The position numbers were made by a program, and so were the translations under genes. The notes under the pieces are model-generated. The model made no database searches, had not been told where the DNA came from, and saw nothing but the letters and a program-made list of their open reading frames with translations. Shown piece after piece: positions 1 to 8,533 of a DNA stretch of 64,000 nucleotides. The DNA comes from CAVSMC01 sp963798655 (GTDB lineage Bacteria > Pseudomonadota > Gammaproteobacteria > Burkholderiales > Casimicrobiaceae). Location of the stretch: the NCBI GenBank assembly GCA_963798655.1, contig CAWCUH010000016.1, forward strand, positions 186,001-250,000, written 5' to 3'. Every line of letters begins with the position of its first letter. Positions within the stretch are counted from its first letter, which is position 1.

Positions 1-1
1 G

Positions 2-268
2 CCGGGCGCGCTAAGCGCCGTTGCGGCGATGTTCGGCTTCGTCCTGATCGGGTATGGGCTCGCGCAACCGCCCGAGCAGGGCTTCCCGTCGGCCGGCGAG
101 GTCATTGCGGCGGCGCCGAGCGACAACACGACCGAGCGCTCGGACCCTGCAATTGCCGCCGCGCCGCGAGCGGTAGCGACGGATTCGCAAAAACCCGTGG
201 ACGCGCTCGACGCGCCCCGGGAATGCGCACCGGACCAAGGAATTGACGATGCCTGCACCTTCAACTGA
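2..268 (+). CDS. Partial small membrane protein, start outside window
   Basis: The reading frame is open from the first bases of the window, so the start may lie upstream; an internal ATG at 29 is also possible. The visible product begins with about 20 hydrophobic residues (ALSAVAAMFGFVLIGYGLA), a likely membrane segment, followed by a polar, Pro/Ala-rich tail. It overlaps the next ORF by 20 bp and carries that ORF's ribosome binding site, so the two probably form one transcript. I do not recognise the family and assign no function. Confidence 0.45.
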   Translation, partial: PGALSAVAAMFGFVLIGYGLAQPPEQGFPSAGEVIAAAPSDNTTERSDPAIAAAPRAVATDSQKPVDALDAPRECAPDQGIDDACTFN

Positions 269-566
269 CCGAAGTCGCGGCGGCGACCGCGTGTCGCGTT
301 ATCCGTATGGCGTGCCGTCCGCGCGCAAGGAGCGTCTGCTGCACGAGCTCGGTCCGGGCGCGGACGCATTCGGGGCGCTGCTCGCGGTGTGCGCCGCATG
401 TCTGACGATGATCGCGGTCGGCTTGGCAAGTGTGGACCCGGTTTCCGAAGCTGCGACGTTGCCAGTCCGACTTGCCGAGCGAGTCAGGCAACCCAATGGG
501 GAGTCAGCGCCCGTTCGACGAGATACAACCAGCGTTACGGCTCTGGGCACTCGCAGAGCTCGATGA
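249..566 (+). CDS. Small single-span membrane protein, unknown
   Basis: This 105-residue ORF starts at ATG 249 behind a clear AAGGAA Shine-Dalgarno six bases upstream, inside the end of the previous ORF. It has a basic N-terminus, one hydrophobic segment around residues 42-60 (ALLAVCAACLTMIAVGLA) and a basic C-terminal tail. The pairing with another small membrane ORF is the only context available. No family is recognised. The ribosome binding site and coupling are the main support that it is real. Confidence 0.45.
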   Translation: MPAPSTDRSRGGDRVSRYPYGVPSARKERLLHELGPGADAFGALLAVCAACLTMIAVGLASVDPVSEAATLPVRLAERVRQPNGESAPVRRDTTSVTALGTRRAR

Positions 567-683
567 GCAAATCGTCGGGCCGCGCGATCATCACGTACTT
601 GAACGTGCGCTCGTCCGGGTTACACTTCGCCATCAACCAGGCCGGATGCAAACGCGGATTCGAGGGCGTGTTGCACCAGACTG

Positions 684-1172
684 CTAGGGCAGATCGAACA
701 GCCGGCGCAATCCGAGCGACGCCGCGAGGCAGACGAGCAGGTATCCGCTGTTGATCGCCGCGCGGAACGACCACGGCAGCTTCTCGAGGTTCATCCGTCC
801 CGCCGAGCCGGCGAGCGCACCGACAGCGAGACAGACGAACCACGGCGTGAAGACGACAGCGGGGGAGCCGCGCACCAGCGTCGTAACGAGGTCGTGAACG
901 GCGCCGCATACGGCGAACGTCGCAACCACCGCGAGCGCTGGTGGAAGCAGCCTTTGCAAGGCAGAGTGTACGTAGCGTGCGAGCGCGTAACCGAAGATCG
1001 GATTCCAGTAGCGCCAGAAGTTGGCGAACGAGCTTGCGCCAAACGAGCGCGCGAGCATGTTGCGCAGCGACCCTGCGGACCCGAGCGGCACGCCGTTTCG
1101 CCGGTGCACGTATTCAGCGAGCGTCACGACGCCTTCGCGGGACTCGAACACGCTTGGCGGATCATCGGTCAC
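684..1172 (-). CDS. Small MBOAT-like membrane acyltransferase
   Basis: The product is a 162-residue integral membrane protein from a GTG start that overlaps the upstream stop codon as GTGA, so translation is coupled. It contains the FWRYWNP sequence followed by hydrophobic helices and an invariant-looking His in the stretch CGAVHDLV. That arrangement is typical of the C-terminal half of MBOAT O-acyltransferases and of short stand-alone acyltransferases of this size. I infer acyl transfer to a membrane or lipid substrate; the substrate cannot be told. The longer frame upstream of the GTG runs antisense through the neighbouring gene and is not part of the protein. Confidence 0.6.
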   Translation of the reverse strand: MTDDPPSVFESREGVVTLAEYVHRRNGVPLGSAGSLRNMLARSFGASSFANFWRYWNPIFGYALARYVHSALQRLLPPALAVVATFAVCGAVHDLVTTLVRGSPAVVFTPWFVCLAVGALAGSAGRMNLEKLPWSFRAAINSGYLLVCLAASLGLRRLFDLP

Positions 1173-1600
1173 AGCGCGACGTGCGTGAAGCCGAGCGCGC
1201 GCAGGAATCCGATCGAGTCGACATAGACGTCCTTGCGGGCGACGAGACCCCCCGTGAAGGGAATCACGTCGACGCCGTTCCACGAGATCTCCTTTCCCGT
1301 CGGTTCCACGGTGACGGAGCCTCGACTGTACGGAGTGGCCAACGTGCCTGTCGCCGTCCACTCCTGCGTGACGACGTCGTCGCGTACGTATGTCCGGCGA
1401 GCCTCGAAGCGGATATCCGGGAACGCCGCCAAGACGCCTTTCACGATCTCGCGTATGGCGTCCTTGCCGACGCCCCTTCCGCCGCTGGTGTGGTTCTCGA
1501 AGACCGAGTCCTCGGTGTGCATTGCCACGATGGCCTGCACGTCGTGCGCGTTCCAGGCCTCGTTGTAAGCGGCAATCAGCTTTTCGAGAGGGTGTTGCAT
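1169..1600 (-). CDS. SnoaL-like / NTF2-fold protein
   Basis: This 143-residue protein has the layout of SnoaL-like polyketide-cyclase/ester-cyclase family members: an N-terminal helix with EAWNAHDVQAIVAMHTED, a central strand region and a hydrophobic C-terminal edge. A strong AAGGAGG ribosome binding site precedes the ATG. The fold makes a small cone-shaped pocket used for hydrolysis, isomerisation or ligand binding, so the reaction is not predictable. It is the first gene of a coupled pair with the MBOAT-like acyltransferase. Confidence 0.65.
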   Translation of the reverse strand: MQHPLEKLIAAYNEAWNAHDVQAIVAMHTEDSVFENHTSGGRGVGKDAIREIVKGVLAAFPDIRFEARRTYVRDDVVTQEWTATGTLATPYSRGSVTVEPTGKEISWNGVDVIPFTGGLVARKDVYVDSIGFLRALGFTHVAL

Positions 1601-1713
1601 GGTGGAAATGCCTCCTTGATGGCATGCGCGCCGTGCCGCTGCCTTCGTGCAGGTTCAATGGCGCGCGAGTCGCATCAGCGAGCCATCGAACACCTCGAAT
1701 CCTAGCACTCCGG

Positions 1714-2607
1714 TTAGCGCTCCCTGCACAGCGACACCACGAGCTCGCGCAGCCAGCGGTTTCCGGCATCGCCGGCGAAACGCGCCGCCCAATGCACGCT
1801 GACGTCGAACGCGGGCAGTCCGACGCGCGAGCGCCACACCGTGTAGTCGCCCATCGTCTCGAACGCCTCGAACAGCCGCTGCGGCATGATGACCGCGAGA
1901 TCGGTTTCGGCGAGGATCGGCGGCAGCACCATGAAGTGCGGGATCGATAGCCGCACGCGGCGCGACAAGCCGAGCGCGTCGAGCGCGCGTGCCGTCGCCG
2001 GGTGCGAGCGCACCAGCGCATAGTCGAGCTTCGCGAGCGCCGCGCGGCGCGCGGTCGTATTCGCGAGCGGATGGCGACGCCGCATGACGACGACGTATCG
2101 CTCCGACAGCAGCAGCGCCTTCTCGACACCCGCGAGCGAGGGGATGTAGCCGATCGCGACATCGATGCGCGCGCTGTCGAGCGCCGGCAGGACGTCGCGG
2201 TCGTCGAGCTGGTGCACCTCGATGCGCACGCGCGGCGCGCGCTCGGCGAGCGCCGCCATCAACCGCGGCAGGAACACCGCTTCGCCGATGTCCGTCATGT
2301 GCAGCCGGAACGTGCGATCCGACGCGGCCGGATCATAGCGATCGACTTCGTTGATCGCTGCATCGAGCACCTGCAGCGCATGACGAACGGCGCCGGCGAG
2401 GCGATCGGCTTTCGCGGTCGGCGCGACGCCGCTCGCGCGGCGCACGAACAGCGGATCGCCGTGCACGCCACGCAGCCGCGCGAGCGCATGGCTCACCGCG
2501 GGCTGCGATACGCCCAGCCGGTCGGCGGCGCGCGATACGCTGCGCTCGGCGTAGATCGCATCGAACGTCTGCAGCAGCGCCAGGTCGATCGGCCTAGATC
2601 TATTCAT
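1714..2607 (-). CDS. LysR-family transcriptional regulator
   Basis: The protein (297 residues from ATG 2607) opens with a LysR winged helix-turn-helix: LLQTFDAIYAERSVSRAADRLGVSQPAVSHALARLR. An effector-binding domain follows over residues ~90-290. A start nine codons upstream is possible but would place the start beyond a palindrome that looks like the operator. The gene diverges from the iorA operon with an 83-bp gap, the usual arrangement for a LysR protein that controls both its own gene and the neighbouring operon. I infer it senses an aromatic intermediate of that operon. The effector is unknown. Confidence 0.85.
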   Translation of the reverse strand: MNRSRPIDLALLQTFDAIYAERSVSRAADRLGVSQPAVSHALARLRGVHGDPLFVRRASGVAPTAKADRLAGAVRHALQVLDAAINEVDRYDPAASDRTFRLHMTDIGEAVFLPRLMAALAERAPRVRIEVHQLDDRDVLPALDSARIDVAIGYIPSLAGVEKALLLSERYVVVMRRRHPLANTTARRAALAKLDYALVRSHPATARALDALGLSRRVRLSIPHFMVLPPILAETDLAVIMPQRLFEAFETMGDYTVWRSRVGLPAFDVSVHWAARFAGDAGNRWLRELVVSLCRER

Positions 2608-2617
2608 GTGGCGAATA
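2601..2617. promoter_or_regulatory. Candidate LysR operator (T-N11-A palindrome)
   Basis: The sequence TATTC-N7-GAATA is a perfect 5-bp inverted repeat containing the T-N11-A motif of LysR-type binding sites. It overlaps the start codon of the LysR gene and lies 74 bp before iorA, in the divergent gap. This fits autorepression plus control of the iorA operon. The assignment rests on symmetry and position only. Confidence 0.4.
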
Positions 2618-2690
2618 ACCGATATGACTTCCATGCCATCGACAAATAATACGCCGGCGCCTACAGTAGCGCGCCAGCCCGGGAGCCGCG

Positions 2691-4844
2691 ATGGAAGTCT
2701 CGTTCAGCCGTGAAGTCAGCATGCTGCGACGCGGCAGCGGCGAGACGTTCGAGGGCGAAGGCATCCTCGCGATCACCAAGGCGCTGCTGCAGTCGGGCGT
2801 CGCGTACGTCGGCGGCTATCAGGGCGCGCCGGTATCGCACCTGATGGACGTGCTCGTGCAGGCGAAGGACTACCTCGCCGACCTCGGCGTCCATGTCGAG
2901 GCGTGCGCGAACGAGGCGTCGGCCGCGGCGATGCTCGGCGCGTCGATCCACTATCCGTTGCGCGGCGCGGTAACGTGGAAGTCGATCGTCGGCACGAACG
3001 TCGCCGCCGACGCATTGTCGAATCTCGCGTCTCCGGGCGTGACCGGCGGCGCGCTGATCGTCGTCGGCGAGGATTACGGCGAGGGCGCAAGCGTCGTGCA
3101 GGAGCGCACGCTCGCGTTCGCGCTCAAGTCGTCGCTGCTGCTGCTCGACCCGCGGCCCGATCTCGCGCACATGGTCAGCACCGTCGAGCACGCATTCGCG
3201 CTGTCCGAGGCGGCGAGCACGCCGGCGATGCTGCAGCTTCGCGTGCGCGCCTGTCACGTGCGCGGCCGCTTCGAATGCCGCGACAACGTCGCGCCGCCGA
3301 TTTCCGCGCGCCACGCGATGGACGCGCCGGCCGCCTTCGACTATTCGCGGCTGTCCCACCCACCGTCGACGTTCAGCCACGAAAAGCTCAAGAACGACGA
3401 GCGGCTGCCCGCGGCGCGCCGCTACGTCGCCGAGCACAAGCTGAACGAAGCGTTTGCCGGCGTCCGTGATGAGCTCGGGATCGTCGTGCTCGGCGGGCTC
3501 TACAACTCGCTCGTGCGTGCGCTTTCGCAACTCGGGCTCGCCGACGCGTTCGGCGTGTCGCAGCTGCCGATCCTTGCGCTGAACGTGATCTGTCCGCTGG
3601 TGCCCGACGAGATTGCGGCGTTCTGCCGAGGCAAGCGCGCGGTGCTCGTCGTCGAGGAAGGCCAGCCGGAGTTCGTCGAGCAGGAAATGAACGCGATCCT
3701 GCGCCGCGCCGGCGTCGACACCGTCATCGAAGGCAAGGGTGCGCTGCCGATGACCGGTGAATACACGGTCGAGACGATCGCGCGCGGGCTCGCGGCGTTC
3801 TTCGCGCGACACGCGCCCGACATCGCGCTCGATGAAGGCCACGCGTGGCTTGCGTCGATCGACGCGCGCCGCGTCGACGTCGCGAAGCGGCTCGCGAGCC
3901 CGCTGCCGGCGCGGCCGCCGCAATTCTGCATCGGCTGCCCCGAGCGGCCGGTGTTCGCCGCGATGAAGCTCGCTCAGCGCGACATCGGACCGGTGCACGT
4001 CGCCGCCGACATCGGCTGCCATTCGTTCGCGACGTTCGAGCCGTTCTCGCAAGGTCACTCGATTCTCGGCTATGGGATGAGCCTCGCGAGCCGCGCCGGC
4101 GTGTCGCCTTCGATGAAGCAGCGCACGATGGCGATCATGGGCGACGGCGGCTTCTGGCACAACGGTCTTCTCACCGGCGTGCAATCGGCGCTGTTCAACG
4201 GCGCCGACGCGGTGCTCGTGATCATGAAGAACGGCTACACGTCCGCGACGGGCACGCAGGAGATCATCTCGACGCCGGCAGACGCGCAGCGGCACGATGC
4301 CGCCGACGTGTCGACGAGCCGGGTGCACGAGAACGTCGTCATCGAGCGCACGCTGAAGGGCATCGGCGTCAAGTGGCTGCGCACCGTCGACAGCTATCGC
4401 GTCGACGCCATGCGTGCGACGCTCGAGGAGGCATTTACCACGGACTTCGCGGGGCTCAAGGTGATCATCGCCGAGGGCGAATGCCAGCTCGAGCGGCAGC
4501 GCCGCGTGAAGCCGTGGCGCGCGAAGCGCCTCGCCGCGGGACGACGCGTCGTGCGCGTCAAGTACGGCGTCGACGAGGACACGTGCTCGGGCGATCATTC
4601 GTGCATCCGCCTTTCCGGCTGTCCGACGTTGTCACTGAAGGACAGCGGCGACCCGCTGAAGGTCGATCCCGTGGCGACGGTGCTCGACGGCTGCGTCGGC
4701 TGCGGCCTCTGCGGCGAGAACGCGCATGCGGCGAGCCTGTGCCCGTCGTTCTATCGCGCCGAAGTGATCCAGAATCCGCACTGGCGCGACCGCGTCGCGA
4801 CGCGATTGCGCGAAACGTTTGCGAGAATGCTGCGCGCCGCATGA
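2691..4844 (+). CDS. iorA: Indolepyruvate:ferredoxin oxidoreductase, large subunit
   Basis: This 717-residue subunit is expected to oxidise aryl-pyruvates (indolepyruvate, phenylpyruvate, 4-hydroxyphenylpyruvate) to aryl-acetyl-CoA, reducing ferredoxin. The N-terminal ~380 residues form the pyruvate-oxidoreductase alpha-like part. CIGCPERP follows near residue 412, then a thiamine-diphosphate site GDGGFWHNG near 484 with KNGYTSATG after it. Two C-terminal [4Fe-4S] ferredoxin motifs are present: CSGDHSC..SGCP near 631 and CVGCGLC near 667. It heads the operon next to the divergent LysR gene, and its stop overlaps iorB as ATGA. Confidence 0.9.
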   Translation: MEVSFSREVSMLRRGSGETFEGEGILAITKALLQSGVAYVGGYQGAPVSHLMDVLVQAKDYLADLGVHVEACANEASAAAMLGASIHYPLRGAVTWKSIVGTNVAADALSNLASPGVTGGALIVVGEDYGEGASVVQERTLAFALKSSLLLLDPRPDLAHMVSTVEHAFALSEAASTPAMLQLRVRACHVRGRFECRDNVAPPISARHAMDAPAAFDYSRLSHPPSTFSHEKLKNDERLPAARRYVAEHKLNEAFAGVRDELGIVVLGGLYNSLVRALSQLGLADAFGVSQLPILALNVICPLVPDEIAAFCRGKRAVLVVEEGQPEFVEQEMNAILRRAGVDTVIEGKGALPMTGEYTVETIARGLAAFFARHAPDIALDEGHAWLASIDARRVDVAKRLASPLPARPPQFCIGCPERPVFAAMKLAQRDIGPVHVAADIGCHSFATFEPFSQGHSILGYGMSLASRAGVSPSMKQRTMAIMGDGGFWHNGLLTGVQSALFNGADAVLVIMKNGYTSATGTQEIISTPADAQRHDAADVSTSRVHENVVIERTLKGIGVKWLRTVDSYRVDAMRATLEEAFTTDFAGLKVIIAEGECQLERQRRVKPWRAKRLAAGRRVVRVKYGVDEDTCSGDHSCIRLSGCPTLSLKDSGDPLKVDPVATVLDGCVGCGLCGENAHAASLCPSFYRAEVIQNPHWRDRVATRLRETFARMLRAA

Positions 4845-6427
4845 AGACGCAATTGAACGACCGTCCGATCTCGATCCTGATCGCCGCGCTGGGCGGGCAG
4901 GGCGGCGGCGTGCTCGCCGAGTGGCTGGTGGACGCTGCCACGCGCGCTCGCCATCCGGCGCAGAGCACGTCGATTCCGGGGGTCGCGCAGCGCACGGGCG
5001 CGACGACCTACTACGTCGAGATCTTCCCGCGTCGCCGTGACGAGCTCGGCGGTCGCGAGCCGGTGCTGTCGCTGCTGCCGGTGCCGGGGTGCATCGACCT
5101 GCTGATCGCCTCCGAGTTGCTGGAAGCGACGCGCATCGTGCAGACCGGCATGGCGGACGCGCAGCGCACGTTCGTGATCGCCTCGTCGTCGCGCACGCTG
5201 ACGACCGCGGAGAAGATGTCGCTCGGCGACGGCCGCTTCGCCTCCGACAGGCTGCTCGACGCGGCACGCGCGCACAGCCGCCGCTTCGTGTCGTTCGACA
5301 TGGACGCCGCGGCGCGCGAAGCGGGAACCGTCGTGAGCGCCGTGATGTTCGGCGCGATCGCCGCAACCGGTACGCTGCCGTTCGGACGCGACGCGTGCGA
5401 AGCGGCGATCGACGCCATGGCGATCGGCGCGAAAGCGAGCCACCGCGGGTTCGAGCGCGGTTTCGAACTTGCAATGGCGGTGCCGGGCGATGCGCCGTCG
5501 CACGGCACGGCGAGCGGCGGCGTCTCCGATGCGCCGGCCGCGATCGCGGCGTTTCCCCCGTCATGCCGCGCCATCGTCGCCGAAGGCTATCGCAGGCTGG
5601 TCGAATTCCAGGACACGAACTACGCGCTGCGCTATGTCGATCGGCTCGCCGTCATTCGGGATGCCGAGCGCGCCGCCGATCCGGCGGCCTCGAAGGAGTT
5701 CGCCGCGACGCGCGAGACGGCACGCTTCCTCGCGCTGTGGATGGCGTTCGACGACATCGTTCGCGTCGCGCAGCTGAAAAGCCGTGCGAGCCGCTACGCG
5801 CGGGTGCGCCGCGAAGTCGCGGCTGCCGACGGCGACGTCGTGCGCCTCTACGATCTCTTCAAGCCCGGCGTCCCGGAGATCGCCGGGTTGCTGCCGGACA
5901 GGCTCGCGCGCGCGCTCGCTTCATGGGACCGACGACGACAGGCGCGCGGCAGCAAGCCCTTCGCGATCGCGCTTCGATTGCGCAGCGACGGCATCGTCGG
6001 TGTCGCTGCGTTGCGCTTGATCGCGGCAATGCGGCCGCTGCGTCCGGCGATGTCGCGTTATGCCGACGAGCAGGCGGCGATCGACCGCTGGCTCGACGCC
6101 GCCGTGCGCGCGCTCGCGACCGACTGGCAGTGCGGCTACGAGCTCGCGCTGTGCGGCCGGCTGATCAAGGGCTACGGCGATACGAACGCGCGCGGCAAGC
6201 GCAATCTCGCGCACATCGTCGAACATCTCGCCTTGAGCAGCGTGTTCGCGGCCAGCGCCGAGCGCGCCCGGGCGATCCGCGAGGCGCGAGAGGCCGCGCT
6301 CGCAGACGAAGGCGGCACGGCGCTCGACGCGACGCTCGTTCGGCTTGGCGCATCGCCTCGGCCGGCGCTCGCGAAGCCGATCGTGTGGATGAAATCACGT
6401 CCGGATCGTGAAGCGGCGCGGCGATGA
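4841..6427 (+). CDS. iorB: Indolepyruvate:ferredoxin oxidoreductase, small subunit with C-terminal extension
   Basis: The 528-residue product starts at ATG 4841, overlapping the iorA stop. Residues 1-200 are the IorB/gamma domain, with AALGGQGGGVLAEWL near the start and PGVAQRTGATTYY soon after, the usual partner fold of IorA. Residues ~235-500 form a second, Arg/Ala-rich helical domain of the DUF6537 type that is fused to IOR proteins in proteobacteria; its function is not known. The longer open frame upstream of 4841 is antisense-like shadow over iorA. It forms one enzyme with iorA. Confidence 0.87.
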   Translation: MKTQLNDRPISILIAALGGQGGGVLAEWLVDAATRARHPAQSTSIPGVAQRTGATTYYVEIFPRRRDELGGREPVLSLLPVPGCIDLLIASELLEATRIVQTGMADAQRTFVIASSSRTLTTAEKMSLGDGRFASDRLLDAARAHSRRFVSFDMDAAAREAGTVVSAVMFGAIAATGTLPFGRDACEAAIDAMAIGAKASHRGFERGFELAMAVPGDAPSHGTASGGVSDAPAAIAAFPPSCRAIVAEGYRRLVEFQDTNYALRYVDRLAVIRDAERAADPAASKEFAATRETARFLALWMAFDDIVRVAQLKSRASRYARVRREVAAADGDVVRLYDLFKPGVPEIAGLLPDRLARALASWDRRRQARGSKPFAIALRLRSDGIVGVAALRLIAAMRPLRPAMSRYADEQAAIDRWLDAAVRALATDWQCGYELALCGRLIKGYGDTNARGKRNLAHIVEHLALSSVFAASAERARAIREAREAALADEGGTALDATLVRLGASPRPALAKPIVWMKSRPDREAARR

Positions 6428-7494
6428 CGGCACGCGTGCCCGCCGCCGCCTTGCGCTCGCTTTGCGTCGAGATTTTCGAGGCGGCCGGCTGCTCGGTCGA
6501 CGAAGCGGATGCGATCGCGACGTCGCTCGTTCGCACCAACCTGCTCGGCCACGACTCGCACGGCGTTGGCCTGGTCCCGGCGTATCTCGCGAACCTGAAG
6601 CAGGACCTTGCGCGCGCAGGGCAAACGGCGCGCATCGTCACCGACGCCGGTGCGCTGGTCGCGCTGGACGGCAACAACGGCTTCGGCCAGACGATCGGGG
6701 CGCAGGCGATGCGCATTGCGACCGAGCGCGCGGCGCAGCACGGCGTCGGGATCGTCGGCCTTTCGAACACGCATCATCTCGGCCGCATCGGACAATGGGC
6801 CGAGCAGTGCGCCGATGCCGGATTCGCGTCGGTCCACTTCGTCAACGCGCTCTCGACGCCGCTGGTCGCGCCGTGGGGCGGCATCGCGGCACGGCTATCC
6901 ACCAATCCGTTCTGCGTCGCGGTTCCGCACGTCCCGCATCCGGTCGTGCTCGATTACGCGACGAGCGCGATCGCGTACGGCAAGGTTCGCGTCGCGATGG
7001 AGGAGGGACGCCGCGTGCGGCCCGGCGCGCTGCTCGATGCGAACGGCGAGGCGACCGACGATCCGGCGGTGATGATCCCGCGGCGTGTCGGCGCGCTGCT
7101 GCCTTTCGGCGAGCACAAGGGATACGCGCTCGCCGTGATGTGCGAGCTCGTCGGCGGCGCGCTGTCCGGCGGCCGCGTCCAGGATCACGATCCGAAGCCG
7201 AGCCCGATGGCGAACAACATGCTGTCGATCGTCTTCGCCGCCGATACGCTGTGCACGGCGGATGCACTGGCAGCGCAAGTCGACAGTCTCGCCGCGTGGC
7301 TCGCGTCGTCGCCGCTCGCGCACGGGTCGGCCGGCGTCGTGCTGCCCGGCGCGCCCGAGCGCGCGACGGCGCGCGAGCGCGAGGCGAACGGCATCCCGCT
7401 GCCGGCGAGCGTGCGACGCGCGCTCGCCGCATGCGCCGCCGAGCTCGGCGTCGATGGCGCGCAGCGACTTGCCAACGAGGCGCAATCGCCATGA
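6424..7494 (+). CDS. Ldh2-family malate/L-lactate-type dehydrogenase
   Basis: The 356-residue protein belongs to the Ldh2/YlbC/MdH family of NAD(P)-dependent 2-hydroxyacid dehydrogenases, which lack a Rossmann fold. Diagnostic stretches are GHDSHGVGLVPAYL near residue 40, NTHHLGRIGQWAEQ near 118 and PFGEHKGYALAVMCELV near 220. Its start overlaps the iorB stop as ATGA. In this operon a role in interconverting an aryl-lactate with the aryl-pyruvate used by IorAB is a reasonable inference. Malate or ureidoglycolate are alternative substrates of relatives. Confidence 0.82.
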   Translation: MTARVPAAALRSLCVEIFEAAGCSVDEADAIATSLVRTNLLGHDSHGVGLVPAYLANLKQDLARAGQTARIVTDAGALVALDGNNGFGQTIGAQAMRIATERAAQHGVGIVGLSNTHHLGRIGQWAEQCADAGFASVHFVNALSTPLVAPWGGIAARLSTNPFCVAVPHVPHPVVLDYATSAIAYGKVRVAMEEGRRVRPGALLDANGEATDDPAVMIPRRVGALLPFGEHKGYALAVMCELVGGALSGGRVQDHDPKPSPMANNMLSIVFAADTLCTADALAAQVDSLAAWLASSPLAHGSAGVVLPGAPERATAREREANGIPLPASVRRALAACAAELGVDGAQRLANEAQSP

Positions 7495-7910
7495 GCTTCC
7501 GCCATACCACCGAGTTCACCGTCGAGTTCGGCGACTGCGATCCGGCGCAGATCGTCTTCTACCCGAACTTCTACAAATGGATGGACTCGGCGGCGCGGCA
7601 CTTCTTCCGTGCGGCTGGCGTGCCGCCGTGGCACGAGTTGGAGCGCAGCGAAGGCATCATCGGAACACCCCTGGTCGAGGCATCGGCGCGGTTCATGCGC
7701 CCCGCGACGTACGGCGATCGGATCGCGGTGGATACGAGCGTGTCCGGATGGCAGGGCAAGCGCTTCGTGCTCGCGCACGTCGTGCGTCGCGGCGGCGACG
7801 TTCTGGTCGAAGCGACCGAAGTGCGCATCTTCGCGCGCCGCGACCCGGACGATCCGCGTCGCATTCGGGCGGTGGACGTGCCCGAGCGGATTCGCAGCCT
7901 GTTGGAGTAA
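7491..7910 (+). CDS. 4-hydroxybenzoyl-CoA thioesterase-family enzyme
   Basis: This 139-residue hot-dog fold protein has the family signature EFGDCDPAQIVFYPNFYKWMD at residues ~11-32, with the catalytic Asp of the 4HBT/YbgC group. The length is normal. It begins at ATG 7491, overlapping the preceding stop. It probably hydrolyses the aryl-acetyl-CoA produced by IorAB, or another aromatic acyl-CoA, to release CoA and the free acid. The exact acyl-CoA is inferred from context. Confidence 0.85.
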   Translation: MSFRHTTEFTVEFGDCDPAQIVFYPNFYKWMDSAARHFFRAAGVPPWHELERSEGIIGTPLVEASARFMRPATYGDRIAVDTSVSGWQGKRFVLAHVVRRGGDVLVEATEVRIFARRDPDDPRRIRAVDVPERIRSLLE

Positions 7911-7965
7911 GCTTCGCGCCGAAAGCGCGACGCGAGATCGCGCGGCATCGAAGGGGAGGAGTCGC

Positions 7966-8502
7966 ATGGCCGAAGCGGTTTCGGACGGTGCAGCATCCGC
8001 GGCGACATCGCTCGGGCCGACCGGGCGCGCGCTGCTGCAGGCGTCGCGCACGCTTGCGATCGCCGGCGGCCTCGTGTTCGTCGCTCTCGTCGCGATGGAG
8101 ATCGTGTCGATCGTCGGCCGCAAGCTGTTTTCGTGGACGGTGCCCGGCGACGTCGAAGTGCTGCAGATGTGCGCGGCGTTCGCGTCGGCGACGTTCTTCG
8201 CGTACTGCCATCTCGTCGGCGGCAACGTGAAGGTCGACTTCTTCACGCACTCGCTCGCGCCGCGCAACGTCGCACGGCTCGACGCGTTCGGCTCGCTGCT
8301 CGTCGGTGCGTTCGGCGCGCTGATCGCATGGCGCTCGGCGGTCGGCGCACTGTCGATCAGAGAGGTCGGCGAGACCTCGGCGATCCTCGGCTGGCCGGTG
8401 TGGATCGCGCAGGCGCTGATGGTGCCCGGATTCGTGATGCTCGCGCTCGCCGGGTTCTACATGACCGCGCATCACCTGCGCTCGAGCGCGAGGTTTTCCT
8501 GA
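7966..8502 (+). CDS. dctQ: TRAP transporter small permease (DctQ type)
   Basis: The 178-residue protein has four predicted membrane helices and the DctQ-like region NVKVDFFTHSLAPRNVARLDAFG near the middle. A GGGGAGGA ribosome binding site precedes ATG 7966; the open frame extending further upstream overlaps the thioesterase and is discarded. It lies directly before DctM and DctP genes, so all three parts of a sodium-driven TRAP uptake system for an organic acid are present. Confidence 0.88.
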   Translation: MAEAVSDGAASAATSLGPTGRALLQASRTLAIAGGLVFVALVAMEIVSIVGRKLFSWTVPGDVEVLQMCAAFASATFFAYCHLVGGNVKVDFFTHSLAPRNVARLDAFGSLLVGAFGALIAWRSAVGALSIREVGETSAILGWPVWIAQALMVPGFVMLALAGFYMTAHHLRSSARFS

Positions 8503-8533
8503 TGCGTGTCACGCGCGCGCGCCGGGTGCTGCG

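Noticed and set aside
2661..4598. 645-codon minus-strand frame opposite iorA
   Set aside because: It is antisense to a full-length enzyme with all motifs in place and has shadow-type composition.
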